This document shows, piece by piece, positions 26,498 to 36,747 of a DNA stretch of 64,000 nt. The first letter of the stretch is position 1, and each line of letters begins with the position of its first letter. The notes beneath the pieces are model-generated. The model saw only the letters and a list, made by a program, of their open reading frames with translations, made no database searches and was not told the DNA's origin. The stretch lies in NCBI RefSeq assembly GCF_007859305.1, contig NZ_VOHE01000007.1:104676-168675 (forward strand), read 5' to 3'. Origin of the DNA: Luteimonas wenzhouensis. GTDB lineage: Bacteria > Pseudomonadota > Gammaproteobacteria > Xanthomonadales > Xanthomonadaceae. A program made the translations under genes and the position numbers.

Positions 26498-27177
26498 GGC
26501 GGGGGTTGGTCGGTGGCGAGCGCAGCGAGCAGCGCGTGCACGGGTGAGAAGCGCAGGTCGAGTTCGGCCAGCAGCAGGTCGCGCAGGTCGAGGCGGAAGC
26601 GGTCGAGCCAGGCGCCGGGCCCTCCGGGGACGTGCTGCGCGCGCAGGCGCGCGAAGTGCTCCGCGACCAGGTCGGGCAGCTGGCCGAGCAGGGCGTGTTC
26701 GCGCGGCGCCAGCGCCTGCTCCAGGGCCGCGTCCACCTCGGCCAGCCGGACCAGGGACGGCGCCGCGGCAACCAGGTCGCGCAGGCGTCCGCGCAGGCGG
26801 CCAGTGGCCGCGAGCATGGCGCGCTGGTGCGCCTGGTGGCGGGCGCGGAACGGCGCGAACCCGGGTTCCGCGTCGACGGGCGAAGGGCCGGGCACCGCGA
26901 GCAGCGGATCAGCGAGGATCGCCTCGCGCAGCCGCGCCTGGGTGCGCGCGCACTCGTCGGCGATGCCGGGGTCCGGCGCCGGTGCTTGGCCGGCGTCGGC
27001 CGGACGGCCGTCGAGCGCGCCCGCCAGCGCTACCGCGCGTGGCCAGTCGATCCATTGCGCGAGCGTCGCCGCCAGCGGCGCCTCCGGACCGGCGTCCGCG
27101 CCGGGACCGGCCACGCGGGCCAGCTGGCGCAGGAACACCGGTCCAGCCACGGGCACCGGTCGGGAAACGCTGCTCAT
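26494..27177 (-). CDS. DUF3348-family protein, first gene of the motor-like operon
   Basis: 227 aa from the ATG at 27177; a TTG at 27195 is an alternative. The protein is all helical and soluble. Recognisable conserved parts are PVFLRQLARVAG, ATLAQWIDWPRAVALAGAL, FAPFRARHQAHQRAMLAATG and DAALEQALAPREHALLGQLP, followed by a C-terminal LRDLLLAELDLRFSPV. I recall this family as DUF3348, of unknown function. Its stop overlaps the DUF802 start (ATGA). The strong ahcY terminator ends about 16 bases before its start, leaving almost no room for a promoter. Confidence 0.82.
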   Translation of the reverse strand: MSSVSRPVPVAGPVFLRQLARVAGPGADAGPEAPLAATLAQWIDWPRAVALAGALDGRPADAGQAPAPDPGIADECARTQARLREAILADPLLAVPGPSPVDAEPGFAPFRARHQAHQRAMLAATGRLRGRLRDLVAAAPSLVRLAEVDAALEQALAPREHALLGQLPDLVAEHFARLRAQHVPGGPGAWLDRFRLDLRDLLLAELDLRFSPVHALLAALATDQPPP

Positions 27178-27192
27178 CCGGGAGGGGGTCCT

Positions 27193-27225
27193 CAAAAAAG
27201 AACCGGGCGCCGCGGGGCGCCCGGT
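27193..27225 (-). terminator. Intrinsic terminator of ahcY
   Basis: Read on the minus strand, a perfect 10-bp stem (ACCGGGCGCC with GGCGCCCGGT, loop CCGC) is followed by TCTTTTTTG. It lies 18 bp after the ahcY stop. It is among the strongest terminators in the window and directly precedes the DUF3348 operon. Confidence 0.93.
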
Positions 27226-27243
27226 CTCGTGCCGCGGGGCCGG

Positions 27244-28692
<1,449 letters not shown>

Positions 28693-28698
28693 TGCGTC

Positions 28699-28714
28699 GC
28701 TCCGTCTTGGGAGC
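28699..28714 (-). promoter_or_regulatory. Shine-Dalgarno-sequestering hairpin of ahcY
   Basis: On the minus strand GCTCC-CAAGAC-GGAGC folds into a 5-bp hairpin whose 3' arm is the ahcY ribosome-binding site GGAG. It lies directly downstream of the SAH riboswitch and is a natural expression platform: ligand binding would free the site. The switching mechanism is inferred. Confidence 0.6.
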
Positions 28715-28732
28715 CCCCGCGGGACTCGTGTT

Positions 28733-28803
28733 GACGGGCGCCGTTGTCGCAGGAACCGGACGCCGAGCCTGGCCGTGGCACCCACGGTCGCAGCGCCCCT
28801 CGG
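28733..28803 (-). ncRNA. SAH riboswitch upstream of ahcY
   Basis: The minus strand shows the class consensus in order: CCGAGGGGCGCTGCGACC, then GCCAGGCTCGG, which pairs back to form the first helix. After a spacer, CAACGGCGCCCG forms the pseudoknot side. This matches the S-adenosylhomocysteine riboswitch known upstream of ahcY in beta- and gammaproteobacteria. It turns expression on when SAH accumulates. A -10 box lies 12 bases upstream. Confidence 0.93.
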
Positions 28804-28814
28804 CGAGCCCACGG

Positions 28815-28820
28815 ATTATA
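28815..28820 (-). promoter_or_regulatory. -10 box of the ahcY transcript
   Basis: Perfect TATAAT on the minus strand, placed so that transcription would start a few bases before the SAH riboswitch. No good TTGACA is found 16-18 bases upstream, so the -35 is weak. Confidence 0.65.
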
Positions 28821-28943
28821 AGCCCTGGCGCGGTGCCGGACATGTCTGGCCCGTTCAGCGGGGCGGCGCGGGGACCGGCGCCGGCGGGCGTCGGCGCGCG
28901 TTTGCTGCATTGCAGAAAAGATTCACAAGCGTGTGAGTGAGTA

Positions 28944-28973
28944 TTGACAACGCTCGCCGGGGGCGGTCAGTAT
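28944..28973 (+). promoter_or_regulatory. Promoter of the TonB-receptor gene
   Basis: A consensus -35 TTGACA lies at 28944-28949, with a partial -10 CAGTAT at 28968-28973 (18-base spacing). The start codon at 29023 follows after a leader of about 45 bases containing GGGAGGAG. No operator is evident nearby. Confidence 0.6.
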
Positions 28974-29022
28974 CCGGGCCATCACGTCTTGCTGAACCAG
29001 TCTCCTGTGGGAGGAGTTTGTG

Positions 29023-31329
29023 ATGGGGAATCGCCTTGTCGCGACCGCGTCGGTCGCCGTACTGCTCGCCATGCCCGTGACCGCCATCGCGCAGGCCACT
29101 TCCGAAGCCATCGAATCGCAACGCCAGGCGAACGCCCAGCCGGAGGTGGTGGAGCCGCAGGAGCTGGACACCGTCTACGTCACCGCCACGCGCCGCACCG
29201 AGCGGCTGCAGGACGTGCCGCTGAGCGTGAGCGTGCTGTCCCAGGATGAACTCGACGCCAAGGGCGTGGTCGGCTACGAGGGCCTGGCGTACGAGACGCC
29301 GGGCGTGGTGCTCAACCGCGCCAGCGCGAACTTCAACAACTTCACCGCGCGCGGCATCGCCACCAACGGCTACAACGCCAACCTGCAGAGCACGGTGGCG
29401 ATCTACATCGACGAGCTGCCGATCTCGGCCAACGGCAACTCCACCATCCTCGACCCGAGCCTGTATGACGTGGAGCGGGTGGAGTTCCTGCGCGGTCCGC
29501 AGGGCACGCTGTTCGGATCGGGTTCGCTGGCCGGCGCGCTGCGGATCCTGACCCGTGCGCCCGACCCGAACGTGCTGGAAGGCTCGTTCCTGGCCGATGT
29601 CGGCATCACCGGTTCGAACTCGCTGCGCCAGCGCTACAACGCCATGCTCAACATCCCGCTGGCGCAGGACACCCTGGCGCTGCGCGTGGTCGCCTTCTCG
29701 CGCGACGAGGAGGGCTATATCGACAACCTCGGCACCGGGATCGAGAACGCCAACACGCTCGAAAGCCGGGGCGGCCGCGCCACCCTGCTGTGGGAGCCGA
29801 CCGACCGGTTCTCGGCCCAGGTGCGGGTGTCGCGCGAGGAAAGCACCCCCGAGGACTCCTCGCTGGTCAATCCCGACCTCGGCAAGGACAAGCGCTTTTC
29901 CGACCGCCCGGACATGTTCTCGGGCGAGATGACCAACTACAACCTCACCCTGGGCTACCGGTTCGACGGCGCCCAGCTGACCAGTTCCTCGACCTGGTCG
30001 GACTACGAGGCGCTGTTCAACGTCGACCTCGCCGGCACCTACGGCCAGGCCTTCGCCTTCGGGCTCGACGCACCGTTCGAGAGCGACAGCTTCGTCCAGG
30101 AAGTGCGCCTGGTCTCGGATACCGGCGGCAAGCTGGACTGGGTGCTCGGCGGCTTCTACTTCGAGCGTGAGCGCGTGGTCAACTTCGGCTACCGCTCCAA
30201 CGAGCAGTACCTCGCGCGCAGCGGCATCACCGGGCTGCCCAACGAGTACTTCATGGACTACCACACGCGCGACGTGACCAGGGAGCAGGCGCTGTTCGGC
30301 CAGCTGACCTGGAACTTCACCGACGACGTGTGGGCGACCTTCGGCCTGCGCTACGGCAGCATCGAGGCGCAGGGGTCCACCCTCGCGGGCGGCTACACCA
30401 GCGACTACCTGACCCTGGCCTACTACTGCAGCTTCCTCGACATCTGCGGGCTGCCGGCGACGATCACGCCGGTGGACGCCGCCCAGGGCCTGAAGGCGAA
30501 GGAAAGCGGCCCGTCGTACCGGGTCAGCGCCTCGTGGCGGCCGACGCCGTCGATCACCACTTACGCGGCGGTGGCCACCGGCTTCCGCGCCCCGGTCGTG
30601 AACGCGCAGGCCGGATCGGTCAGCTCGATCGATCCCGACGACCTGGTGATCCCGTTCGGCGCCGATTCCGACGACCTGGTCAGCTACGAGCTCGGCCTCA
30701 AGGGCCGCTGGTGGGACGGGCGCCTGGCGGCGAACATCGCGCTGTTCAACATCGACTGGAACGACATCCAGGTGCAGGCCAACCGCGTGTCCGACTCGAT
30801 CCAGTTCGCCACCAACATCGGCGGCGCCTACAGCCGCGGCGTCGAGTTCGAGCTGATGGCGATGCCGAACCAGGACTGGACGTTCACGCTCAACGGCTCG
30901 ATCAACCGGGCCAAGGTCGACTCGCTCACCGACGAGGAGGCCGCGATCTCCGGTGCGGTCCTCGGCGCGCGCCTGGCCGGCCCCGAGGTCAGCGGGTCGT
31001 TCACGGTCAACTACCAGTTCGACTGGCTCCGCAACTCCGTCGGCAACGCCTCGCTGGCGGTAGTCCACGTCGGCGGCTACCCCGGCTCGTTCCCCTACGT
31101 GCCGGGCCAGCCCGGCGTGGTCAGCCCGACGTTTGACTACACCGATGACTACACCGTGGTGAATGCCTCGCTGGCAGCGGCGTTCGAGCGCTTCACGGTC
31201 GGGATCTACGCCGAGAACCTGTTCGACGACCGCTCCATCACCTACGTCCACCCCGAGGCCTTCCTCGACAGCCGCTACGGCGTCGTGCGGCCGCGGACCG
31301 TGGGCGTGCGCGTGGGATACCAGTTCTGA
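29023..31329 (+). CDS. TonB-dependent outer-membrane receptor
   Basis: 768 aa from the ATG at 29023, with GGAGGAG six bases upstream; the GTG at 29020 is less likely. A signal peptide (VAVLLAMPVTAIAQA) and a TonB-box-like DTVYVTATRRTERLQDVPLS come first. The plug domain includes FTARGIATNGYNANLQST and VEFLRGPQGTLFGSG. The 22-strand barrel ends in the aromatic signature VGYQF. Receptors of this sphingomonad/Caulobacter-like type import large or hydrophobic nutrients as well as iron complexes. Here the downstream genes are catabolic, not iron-related. The MFS gene starts in its stop codon (TGATG). Confidence 0.94.
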   Translation: MGNRLVATASVAVLLAMPVTAIAQATSEAIESQRQANAQPEVVEPQELDTVYVTATRRTERLQDVPLSVSVLSQDELDAKGVVGYEGLAYETPGVVLNRASANFNNFTARGIATNGYNANLQSTVAIYIDELPISANGNSTILDPSLYDVERVEFLRGPQGTLFGSGSLAGALRILTRAPDPNVLEGSFLADVGITGSNSLRQRYNAMLNIPLAQDTLALRVVAFSRDEEGYIDNLGTGIENANTLESRGGRATLLWEPTDRFSAQVRVSREESTPEDSSLVNPDLGKDKRFSDRPDMFSGEMTNYNLTLGYRFDGAQLTSSSTWSDYEALFNVDLAGTYGQAFAFGLDAPFESDSFVQEVRLVSDTGGKLDWVLGGFYFERERVVNFGYRSNEQYLARSGITGLPNEYFMDYHTRDVTREQALFGQLTWNFTDDVWATFGLRYGSIEAQGSTLAGGYTSDYLTLAYYCSFLDICGLPATITPVDAAQGLKAKESGPSYRVSASWRPTPSITTYAAVATGFRAPVVNAQAGSVSSIDPDDLVIPFGADSDDLVSYELGLKGRWWDGRLAANIALFNIDWNDIQVQANRVSDSIQFATNIGGAYSRGVEFELMAMPNQDWTFTLNGSINRAKVDSLTDEEAAISGAVLGARLAGPEVSGSFTVNYQFDWLRNSVGNASLAVVHVGGYPGSFPYVPGQPGVVSPTFDYTDDYTVVNASLAAAFERFTVGIYAENLFDDRSITYVHPEAFLDSRYGVVRPRTVGVRVGYQF

Positions 31330-32663
31330 TGGCCGGCGTCCCCGCCGCCGCGGCCGGCCCGGGCGCCACGAACGCGCGCCCGGGGGCCCGGGCCTGGGTC
31401 GTGCTGGGCGTCCTGACCTTCGTCTACGTGCTCAACTTCCTGGATCGGCAGCTGCTGTCGATCCTGGCCAAGCCGATCCAGGACGACCTGGGCGTCACCG
31501 ATGGCCAGCTCGGACTGATCGGTGGGCTGTACTTCGCGATGTTCTACTGCATCCTCGCGATCCCGGTGGGGTGGCTGGCCGACCGCACCAACCGGGTCAA
31601 GGTGCTGGCCTTCTCGTGCGGCCTGTGGAGCGCGGCCACCGCGGCCTGTGGCATGGCTTCGAGCTATCCGCAGCTGGCGCTTGCGCGCATGGCCGTGGGC
31701 GTCGGCGAGGCCGGCGGCGTGCCGCCCTCGTACGCGATCATCACCGACTACTTCCCGCCCGGCACGCGCGGCACGGCGCTGGGGCTGTTCAACCTCGGGC
31801 CGCCGATCGGCGCGGCGATGGGCGTGGCCTTCGGCGCCTCGGTGGCGGCTGCGTATTCGTGGCGCATGGCCTTCCTCTGGGTCGGCGTGGTCGGCGTGCT
31901 GACCGCGGTCGGGGTGTGGTGCTTCATCCGCGAGCCGCGCAAGGGCGGGCTCGACCCGGCGCCGGCGCAGCCGTCGTCGCCGGCCGCGGCCACCGGCGCC
32001 GCCCCGGGCTTCGTCGACACCTGCCGCAACTTCTTCGCCAACCCGGTGCTGCGCAACATGGCGCTGGCCTGCGGTGCGACCCAGTTCGTCACCTACGCGA
32101 TGCTCAACTTCACCGTGCTGCTGCTGATGCGCGAGAAGGGCATGACCCTGGAGGACGTGGCGGTGTGGTACGCGCTGGTGTTCGGCCTGGGCAGTGCGGC
32201 GGGCATGTTCGCGTCCGGCCGCCTGATCGACCGCCTGGCCCGGCGATCGAGGACGGCCTACGCCTACCTGCCGGCGGCGGGCCTGGTCCTGGCCATCCCG
32301 TTCTTCCTGGGCTTTGTCTCCGCCGGCAGCTGGCAGCTGGCGCTGCTGTTCCTGGTCCTGCCCACCGGCCTGAACTACTTCTACCTCTCGCCGGCGGTGA
32401 CCCTGGTGCAGGAGGAGGTGCGGCCGGACCAGCGCGTGCTGTCCGGCGCGCTGCTGCTGCTGGTGATGAACCTGATCGGGCTCGGGTTCGGCCCGACCTA
32501 CCTCGGCATGGCCAGCGACTTCTTCCGCGCCACCCATCCGGACAACTCGCTGCAGATGGCGTTCTACACCCTGGTTCCGTTCTACCTGCTGGCCATCGGA
32601 TGGTTCCTGCTGCTTGCGCGCAGCATCCGTCGCCAGCTCGCGCAGCAGGAGGCAAGCCCATGA
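31329..32663 (+). CDS. Spinster-type MFS transporter
   Basis: 444 aa, with 12 predicted membrane helices. The MFS loop 2-3 motif is VGWLADRTNRVKVL. The segments VLNFLDRQLLSILAKPIQDD, ARMAVGVGEAGGVPPSYAII and GTALGLFNLGPPIGAAMG are typical of the spinster-like subfamily often found beside TonB receptors in catabolic islands. It probably carries the receptor's substrate or a hydrolysis product across the inner membrane. Its start shares one base with the receptor stop, and its stop overlaps the esterase start (ATGA). Confidence 0.92.
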   Translation: MAGVPAAAAGPGATNARPGARAWVVLGVLTFVYVLNFLDRQLLSILAKPIQDDLGVTDGQLGLIGGLYFAMFYCILAIPVGWLADRTNRVKVLAFSCGLWSAATAACGMASSYPQLALARMAVGVGEAGGVPPSYAIITDYFPPGTRGTALGLFNLGPPIGAAMGVAFGASVAAAYSWRMAFLWVGVVGVLTAVGVWCFIREPRKGGLDPAPAQPSSPAAATGAAPGFVDTCRNFFANPVLRNMALACGATQFVTYAMLNFTVLLLMREKGMTLEDVAVWYALVFGLGSAAGMFASGRLIDRLARRSRTAYAYLPAAGLVLAIPFFLGFVSAGSWQLALLFLVLPTGLNYFYLSPAVTLVQEEVRPDQRVLSGALLLLVMNLIGLGFGPTYLGMASDFFRATHPDNSLQMAFYTLVPFYLLAIGWFLLLARSIRRQLAQQEASP

Positions 32664-34300
32664 TCCGCTCCATCGCCCGCATCCTCGTCGTGGCGGCCGC
32701 GCTGTGCGGCGCCCAGGCCCTGGCCGCCGCCGGCCCGGTGGTGACCGCGCCGGCCGGCGCGCTCCGCGGCGAGGCGCTGGAGGGCGTCAATGCGTTCCGC
32801 GGCATTCCCTATGCACAGCCGCCGGTGCGGCAGCTGCGCTGGCGTCCGCCGGTCCCGGCCGAGCGCTGGGAGGGCGTGCGTGACGCGACCCGGTTCGGCG
32901 CGTCCTGCCACCAGCCGCCGTCGCGGCCGGGCAGCATCTACGCGCCTGCCCAGGCGCTGAAGATGAGCGAGGACTGCCTGTTCCTCAACGTGTGGACGCC
33001 GGAGGGCGCGCAGTCGGCGCCGGTGTTCGTGTGGATCCACGGCGGCGCGCTCAGCGGCGGCAGCAGCAGCGAGCCGATGTACGACGGCGCCGCGCTTGCC
33101 CGCCAGGGCCTGGTGGTGGTGTCGATCAACTACCGGCTCGGCGTGCTCGGCTACCTGGCGCACCCGCAGCTGAGCGAAGAATCGCCCGACGGCGTGTCCG
33201 GCAACTACGGCCTGCTCGACCAGATCCAGGCGTTGCGCTGGGTGCGCGACAACATCGCCGCATTCGGCGGCGACCCGGGCAACGTCACCATCGCCGGCGA
33301 ATCGGCCGGCGCCCTGAGCGTCATGTACCTGATGGCGGCGCCGCCGGCGCGCGGGCTGTTCCACAAGGCCATCGCGCAGAGCGCGTACATGATCACCATG
33401 CCTGCGCTGCGCGAGGCCGTGCACGGCACGCCATCGGCCGAGTCCGCGGGCGTCGAGCTGGCCCGCAAGCTCGAGATCCGCGGCCTGCCGCGCCTGCGCG
33501 CGGCCGACCCGCAGGAACTCACGGTCAAGGCCGCGATGGCCGGCTACATGCCGCTTGGCAACGTCGACGGCAAGGTGCTGCCGGCGCAGCTGGTGGAGGT
33601 GTTCGACCGCGGCGAGCAGGCGCCGGTGCCGATCCTGGCCGGCTTCAACGAGGGCGAAATCCGCTCGCTGCGCTTCCTGCTGCCGCCGCCGCCCGCCGAC
33701 GCGGCCAGCTACGAGGCGGCGATCCGCGCCGCCTACCGCGACCTGGCCGACGCGATGCTCGAGCGCTATCCGCCGCACGACATCGACGCGGCGATGCTCG
33801 CCACCACCCGCGACGCGCTCTACGGCTGGACCGCCGAGCGGCTGGTGCGCAGCCAGACCGCGCTCGGCCAGCCGGCCTACCTGTACTTCTGGGACCACGG
33901 CTATCCGGCCACCGACGAAGCCGGCCTGCACGCCTTCCACGCCAGCGAGATCCCGTACGCGCTCGGCACCCGCGACGGCACCCCGCCGCACTGGCCGGCG
34001 ATCCCGGACACGCCGGGCGAGCGCGCGCTGGGCGATGCGGCGATGGCCTACTGGGCCTCGTTCGCCCGCGACGGGCGCCCGGTCGCCGACGGCGCGCCGG
34101 AGTGGCCGGCCTATGGCCAGGCGCGCGCCTACATGGGCTTCGCCGGCACGCCGCGGCCCGGCACCCATCTCATGCCGGGCATGTTCGAGCTGCTCGAGAA
34201 CGTGGTCTGCCGCCGCCGCGCGCAGGGCGACCAGCCATGGCACTGGAACGTGGGCATCATCTCGCCGCCGCTCCCGCCGGAGGCGGACGCATGCCGGTAA
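32660..34300 (+). CDS. Secreted type-B carboxylesterase
   Basis: 546 aa with a signal peptide (ARILVVAAALCGAQALAAAG). This alpha/beta-hydrolase of the carboxylesterase/lipase family shows NAFRGIPYAQPPV, EDCLFLNVWTP, oxyanion HGGAL, and the nucleophile elbow GESAGAL (Ser215). A Glu in AGFNEGE and a His in HASEIPYALG complete the likely triad. It should hydrolyse carboxylic esters in the periplasm, matching the transport genes upstream and the CoA ligase downstream. It overlaps the MFS gene by four bases and the ligase by ten. Confidence 0.93.
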   Translation: MIRSIARILVVAAALCGAQALAAAGPVVTAPAGALRGEALEGVNAFRGIPYAQPPVRQLRWRPPVPAERWEGVRDATRFGASCHQPPSRPGSIYAPAQALKMSEDCLFLNVWTPEGAQSAPVFVWIHGGALSGGSSSEPMYDGAALARQGLVVVSINYRLGVLGYLAHPQLSEESPDGVSGNYGLLDQIQALRWVRDNIAAFGGDPGNVTIAGESAGALSVMYLMAAPPARGLFHKAIAQSAYMITMPALREAVHGTPSAESAGVELARKLEIRGLPRLRAADPQELTVKAAMAGYMPLGNVDGKVLPAQLVEVFDRGEQAPVPILAGFNEGEIRSLRFLLPPPPADAASYEAAIRAAYRDLADAMLERYPPHDIDAAMLATTRDALYGWTAERLVRSQTALGQPAYLYFWDHGYPATDEAGLHAFHASEIPYALGTRDGTPPHWPAIPDTPGERALGDAAMAYWASFARDGRPVADGAPEWPAYGQARAYMGFAGTPRPGTHLMPGMFELLENVVCRRRAQGDQPWHWNVGIISPPLPPEADACR

Positions 34301-35898
34301 TCCACGGCGAGATGCAGGACTACGCGCTGACGCTCGACCGGATCCTCGAACACGGCGCGAAATGGCATCCCGATGGCGAAGTCGTCACCGCCCACAAGGG
34401 CGCGGTGGCCAGTCGCATCCGCTATGCCGGGCTCTACCGCCGCTGCCGCCGGCTGTCCTCGGTGCTGGCCGGCTGCGGCATCGGCGCCGGCGACGTCGTT
34501 GCCACCCTGGCCTGGAACACGCAGGCGCACATGGAAGCCTGGTACGCGGTGGTGGGAATGGGCGCGGTCTGCCACACGCTCAACCCACGGGTGAGCGAGG
34601 CCCACCTGGCGTCGATGCTGCAACAATCGGGCGCGACGGTGCTGGTCGCGTCCTGCGACCTGCTGCCGATGGCGCGACGCGTGGCCGACCAGTCGGGCGT
34701 GGTCGAGCGCCTGCTGTGGATCGACGATGCTGGCGATGCGGGGGACGCGGCCCACCTGGGCGAACCGCTCGAGCCGCTGCTGGCGCAGGCGCACGAGGAG
34801 CTGGCCTGGGGCGGCTTTGACGAACGCAGCCCCTGCGGGCTGTGCTTCACCTCCGGCACTACCGGCGCGCCGAAGGGCGTGACCTACACCCACCGCGGCA
34901 GCTTCCTGCACACGCTGCGCGCGTTGCAGGCCGACACCATGGCCCTGACCCGCCGCGACAGCGTGCTGCTGGCGGTGCCGATGTTCCATGCCAACGCCTG
35001 GGGCGTGCCGTTCGCCGCGCCGGCGGTCGGCGCGAAGCTTGTGCTGCCCGGGCGCTTCCTCGATGGAGGGAGCCTGGCCGCGCTGATCCGCGCCGAGTCG
35101 GTGACGGTGGCGATCGGCGTGGCAACGGTGTGGCTCGGGCTGGTGGACTTCCTCGACGCGCACGGCGGCGACGTGCCGACGCTCAAGCGGGTGATCGTGG
35201 GCGGCGCGCCGCTGGCGCCCGCGCTCATGGAGCGCATCGAGCAGCGCCTGGGCGTGGTGGTGCAGACCAGCTGGGGCATGACCGAACTCTCGCCGACCGG
35301 CACCATGGCGCCGCCGGACGATCCGGACCGTGCCGCGCACCTGTCGGGCCGCCCCGCGCTCGGGGTGGACCTGCTGCTCACCGACGCGCAGGGCCGGCCG
35401 CTGCCCGAGCAGCGCGGCCACGAGGGCCACCTGCGCGTGCGCGGCGCCAGCGCCATCCAGCGCTACTTCGGCGAAACCAGTCCCGCGGTGGATGCGGACG
35501 GCTGGTTTCCCACCGGGGACCTGGCGCGGCTCGACGCGCAGGGCAACCTGATCATCACCGGCCGCGCCAAGGACCTGATCAAGTCCGGCGGCGAGTGGAT
35601 CAACCCGGCCGAGATCGAGGAGGTCGTGGGCCGGATCCCCGGCGTGTCGCTGGCGGCGGTGATCGGTCGCGCGCATCCCAAGTGGGGCGAGCGGCCGGTG
35701 CTGCTGGTCGAGATGCGGCCCGACAGCACCACGAGCGAACAGGAGCTGCTGGAGGCGCTGCGCGACAAGGTCGCGTCGTGGTGGGTGCCGGACGAAGTGA
35801 TCCGCCTCGAGCAAATGCCTTTGGCAGCGACCGGCAAAGTTGACAAAATGCGGCTCAGGGCCGAGTTCGGGGGCGCACAGTGGCGACGGGAGGCGTGA
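34291..35898 (+). CDS. Acyl-CoA ligase (AMP-forming, medium/long-chain type)
   Basis: 535 aa of the ANL superfamily. Motifs include the P-loop FTSGTTGAPKGVTYTH, the acyl-pocket region QTSWGMTELSPTG, WFPTGDLARLDAQGN, the hinge GRAKDLIKSGGEWI, and a C-terminal adenylation Lys in PLAATGKVDKMRLR. It activates a carboxylic acid to its CoA thioester, presumably the acid released by the esterase whose gene overlaps its start by ten bases. The substrate chain is unknown. It shows family resemblance to fatty-acid and DMSP/aryl-acid ligases. Confidence 0.94.
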   Translation: MPVIHGEMQDYALTLDRILEHGAKWHPDGEVVTAHKGAVASRIRYAGLYRRCRRLSSVLAGCGIGAGDVVATLAWNTQAHMEAWYAVVGMGAVCHTLNPRVSEAHLASMLQQSGATVLVASCDLLPMARRVADQSGVVERLLWIDDAGDAGDAAHLGEPLEPLLAQAHEELAWGGFDERSPCGLCFTSGTTGAPKGVTYTHRGSFLHTLRALQADTMALTRRDSVLLAVPMFHANAWGVPFAAPAVGAKLVLPGRFLDGGSLAALIRAESVTVAIGVATVWLGLVDFLDAHGGDVPTLKRVIVGGAPLAPALMERIEQRLGVVVQTSWGMTELSPTGTMAPPDDPDRAAHLSGRPALGVDLLLTDAQGRPLPEQRGHEGHLRVRGASAIQRYFGETSPAVDADGWFPTGDLARLDAQGNLIITGRAKDLIKSGGEWINPAEIEEVVGRIPGVSLAAVIGRAHPKWGERPVLLVEMRPDSTTSEQELLEALRDKVASWWVPDEVIRLEQMPLAATGKVDKMRLRAEFGGAQWRREA

Positions 35899-35943
35899 TG
35901 TCTCCGGCCAGCGCGCGTCCGGGGCGGCACGGGAGGCTGCAGG

Positions 35944-36693
35944 GTGTCAGAGAAGGCCACAACTTCCAGGACCAGGCCGGGCGCGGGCGAAGGCAGGCGC
36001 GGCAAGGCGGGGACTGGCAAGCGCAACACCAAGGCCGCGCAACGCGCGGAGATGACCGAACAGATCCTCGATGCCGCCGAGCACCTGTTCTCGCGCGACG
36101 GCCTGTACGGGGTAACGCTCAAGGACGTGGCCGAGCGGGTTGGCGTGCACCACACCCTGGTCAACTACTACTTCAAGGACAAGCAGACGCTGTTCGACGC
36201 GGTGATCGCGCGCCGCGCCGGCGTCACCAGCAGCGCACGGATGCAGGCGCTCGACGCCTACGAGCAGGCCAGTGGCGGCAAGCCCACGGTCGAGGGCGCG
36301 CTGCGCGCGTTCCTGGACACCGACCTGGACCTGTACAGCCGTGGCGGCGAGGCCTGGAAGAACTACGGCGCGCTCGGCGCGCTGATGTCCAACACGCGTC
36401 ACGGCGCCACGTTGATGGACCAGCATTTCGACCCGGTGGTGCTGCGCCTGGTCGGCTTGCTCAAGCAGGCCATGCCCGACGCCGCGGACGAGGACATCTT
36501 CTGGGGCTACCACTTCGTGACCGGCGCGCTGATGCTCACGCTCGCGCGCACCGGGCGCATCGACCGGCTTTCGGGCGGTCTGTGCCGGTCCGACGACTAC
36601 GAGGCGGTGAAAGCGCGCATGGCCACCTTCATGGCCGCGGGCTTCAAGGCCGTCTGCAAACCGCGGAAGGGAACGCGCAAGGCATCGGGCTGA
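35944..36693 (+). CDS. TetR-family regulator within the catabolic cluster
   Basis: 249 aa starting at the GTG at 35944, with GGGAGG about 9 bases upstream; the next ATG would remove the basic N-terminus. An unusually long basic tail (RTRPGAGEGRRGKAGTGKRN) precedes the HTH domain at residues 38-85 (GVTLKDVAERVGVHHTLVNYYF, with the usual YYF). The C-terminal ligand domain is helical and unrelated to the second TetR in the window. It probably senses the pathway substrate or an acyl-CoA. Its DNA target is unknown. Confidence 0.9.
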   Translation: MSEKATTSRTRPGAGEGRRGKAGTGKRNTKAAQRAEMTEQILDAAEHLFSRDGLYGVTLKDVAERVGVHHTLVNYYFKDKQTLFDAVIARRAGVTSSARMQALDAYEQASGGKPTVEGALRAFLDTDLDLYSRGGEAWKNYGALGALMSNTRHGATLMDQHFDPVVLRLVGLLKQAMPDAADEDIFWGYHFVTGALMLTLARTGRIDRLSGGLCRSDDYEAVKARMATFMAAGFKAVCKPRKGTRKASG

Positions 36694-36747
36694 TCGCCGG
36701 TGGCGCACTCCCGTCCCGCGCCATCCACTGACGGGAGTACGAACACG

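Noticed and set aside
23123..27177. Canonical Zorya defence system
   Set aside because: Only the ZorA/ZorB-like pair is present; no ZorC, ZorD helicase or ZorE nuclease is encoded nearby, so the name is not applied.
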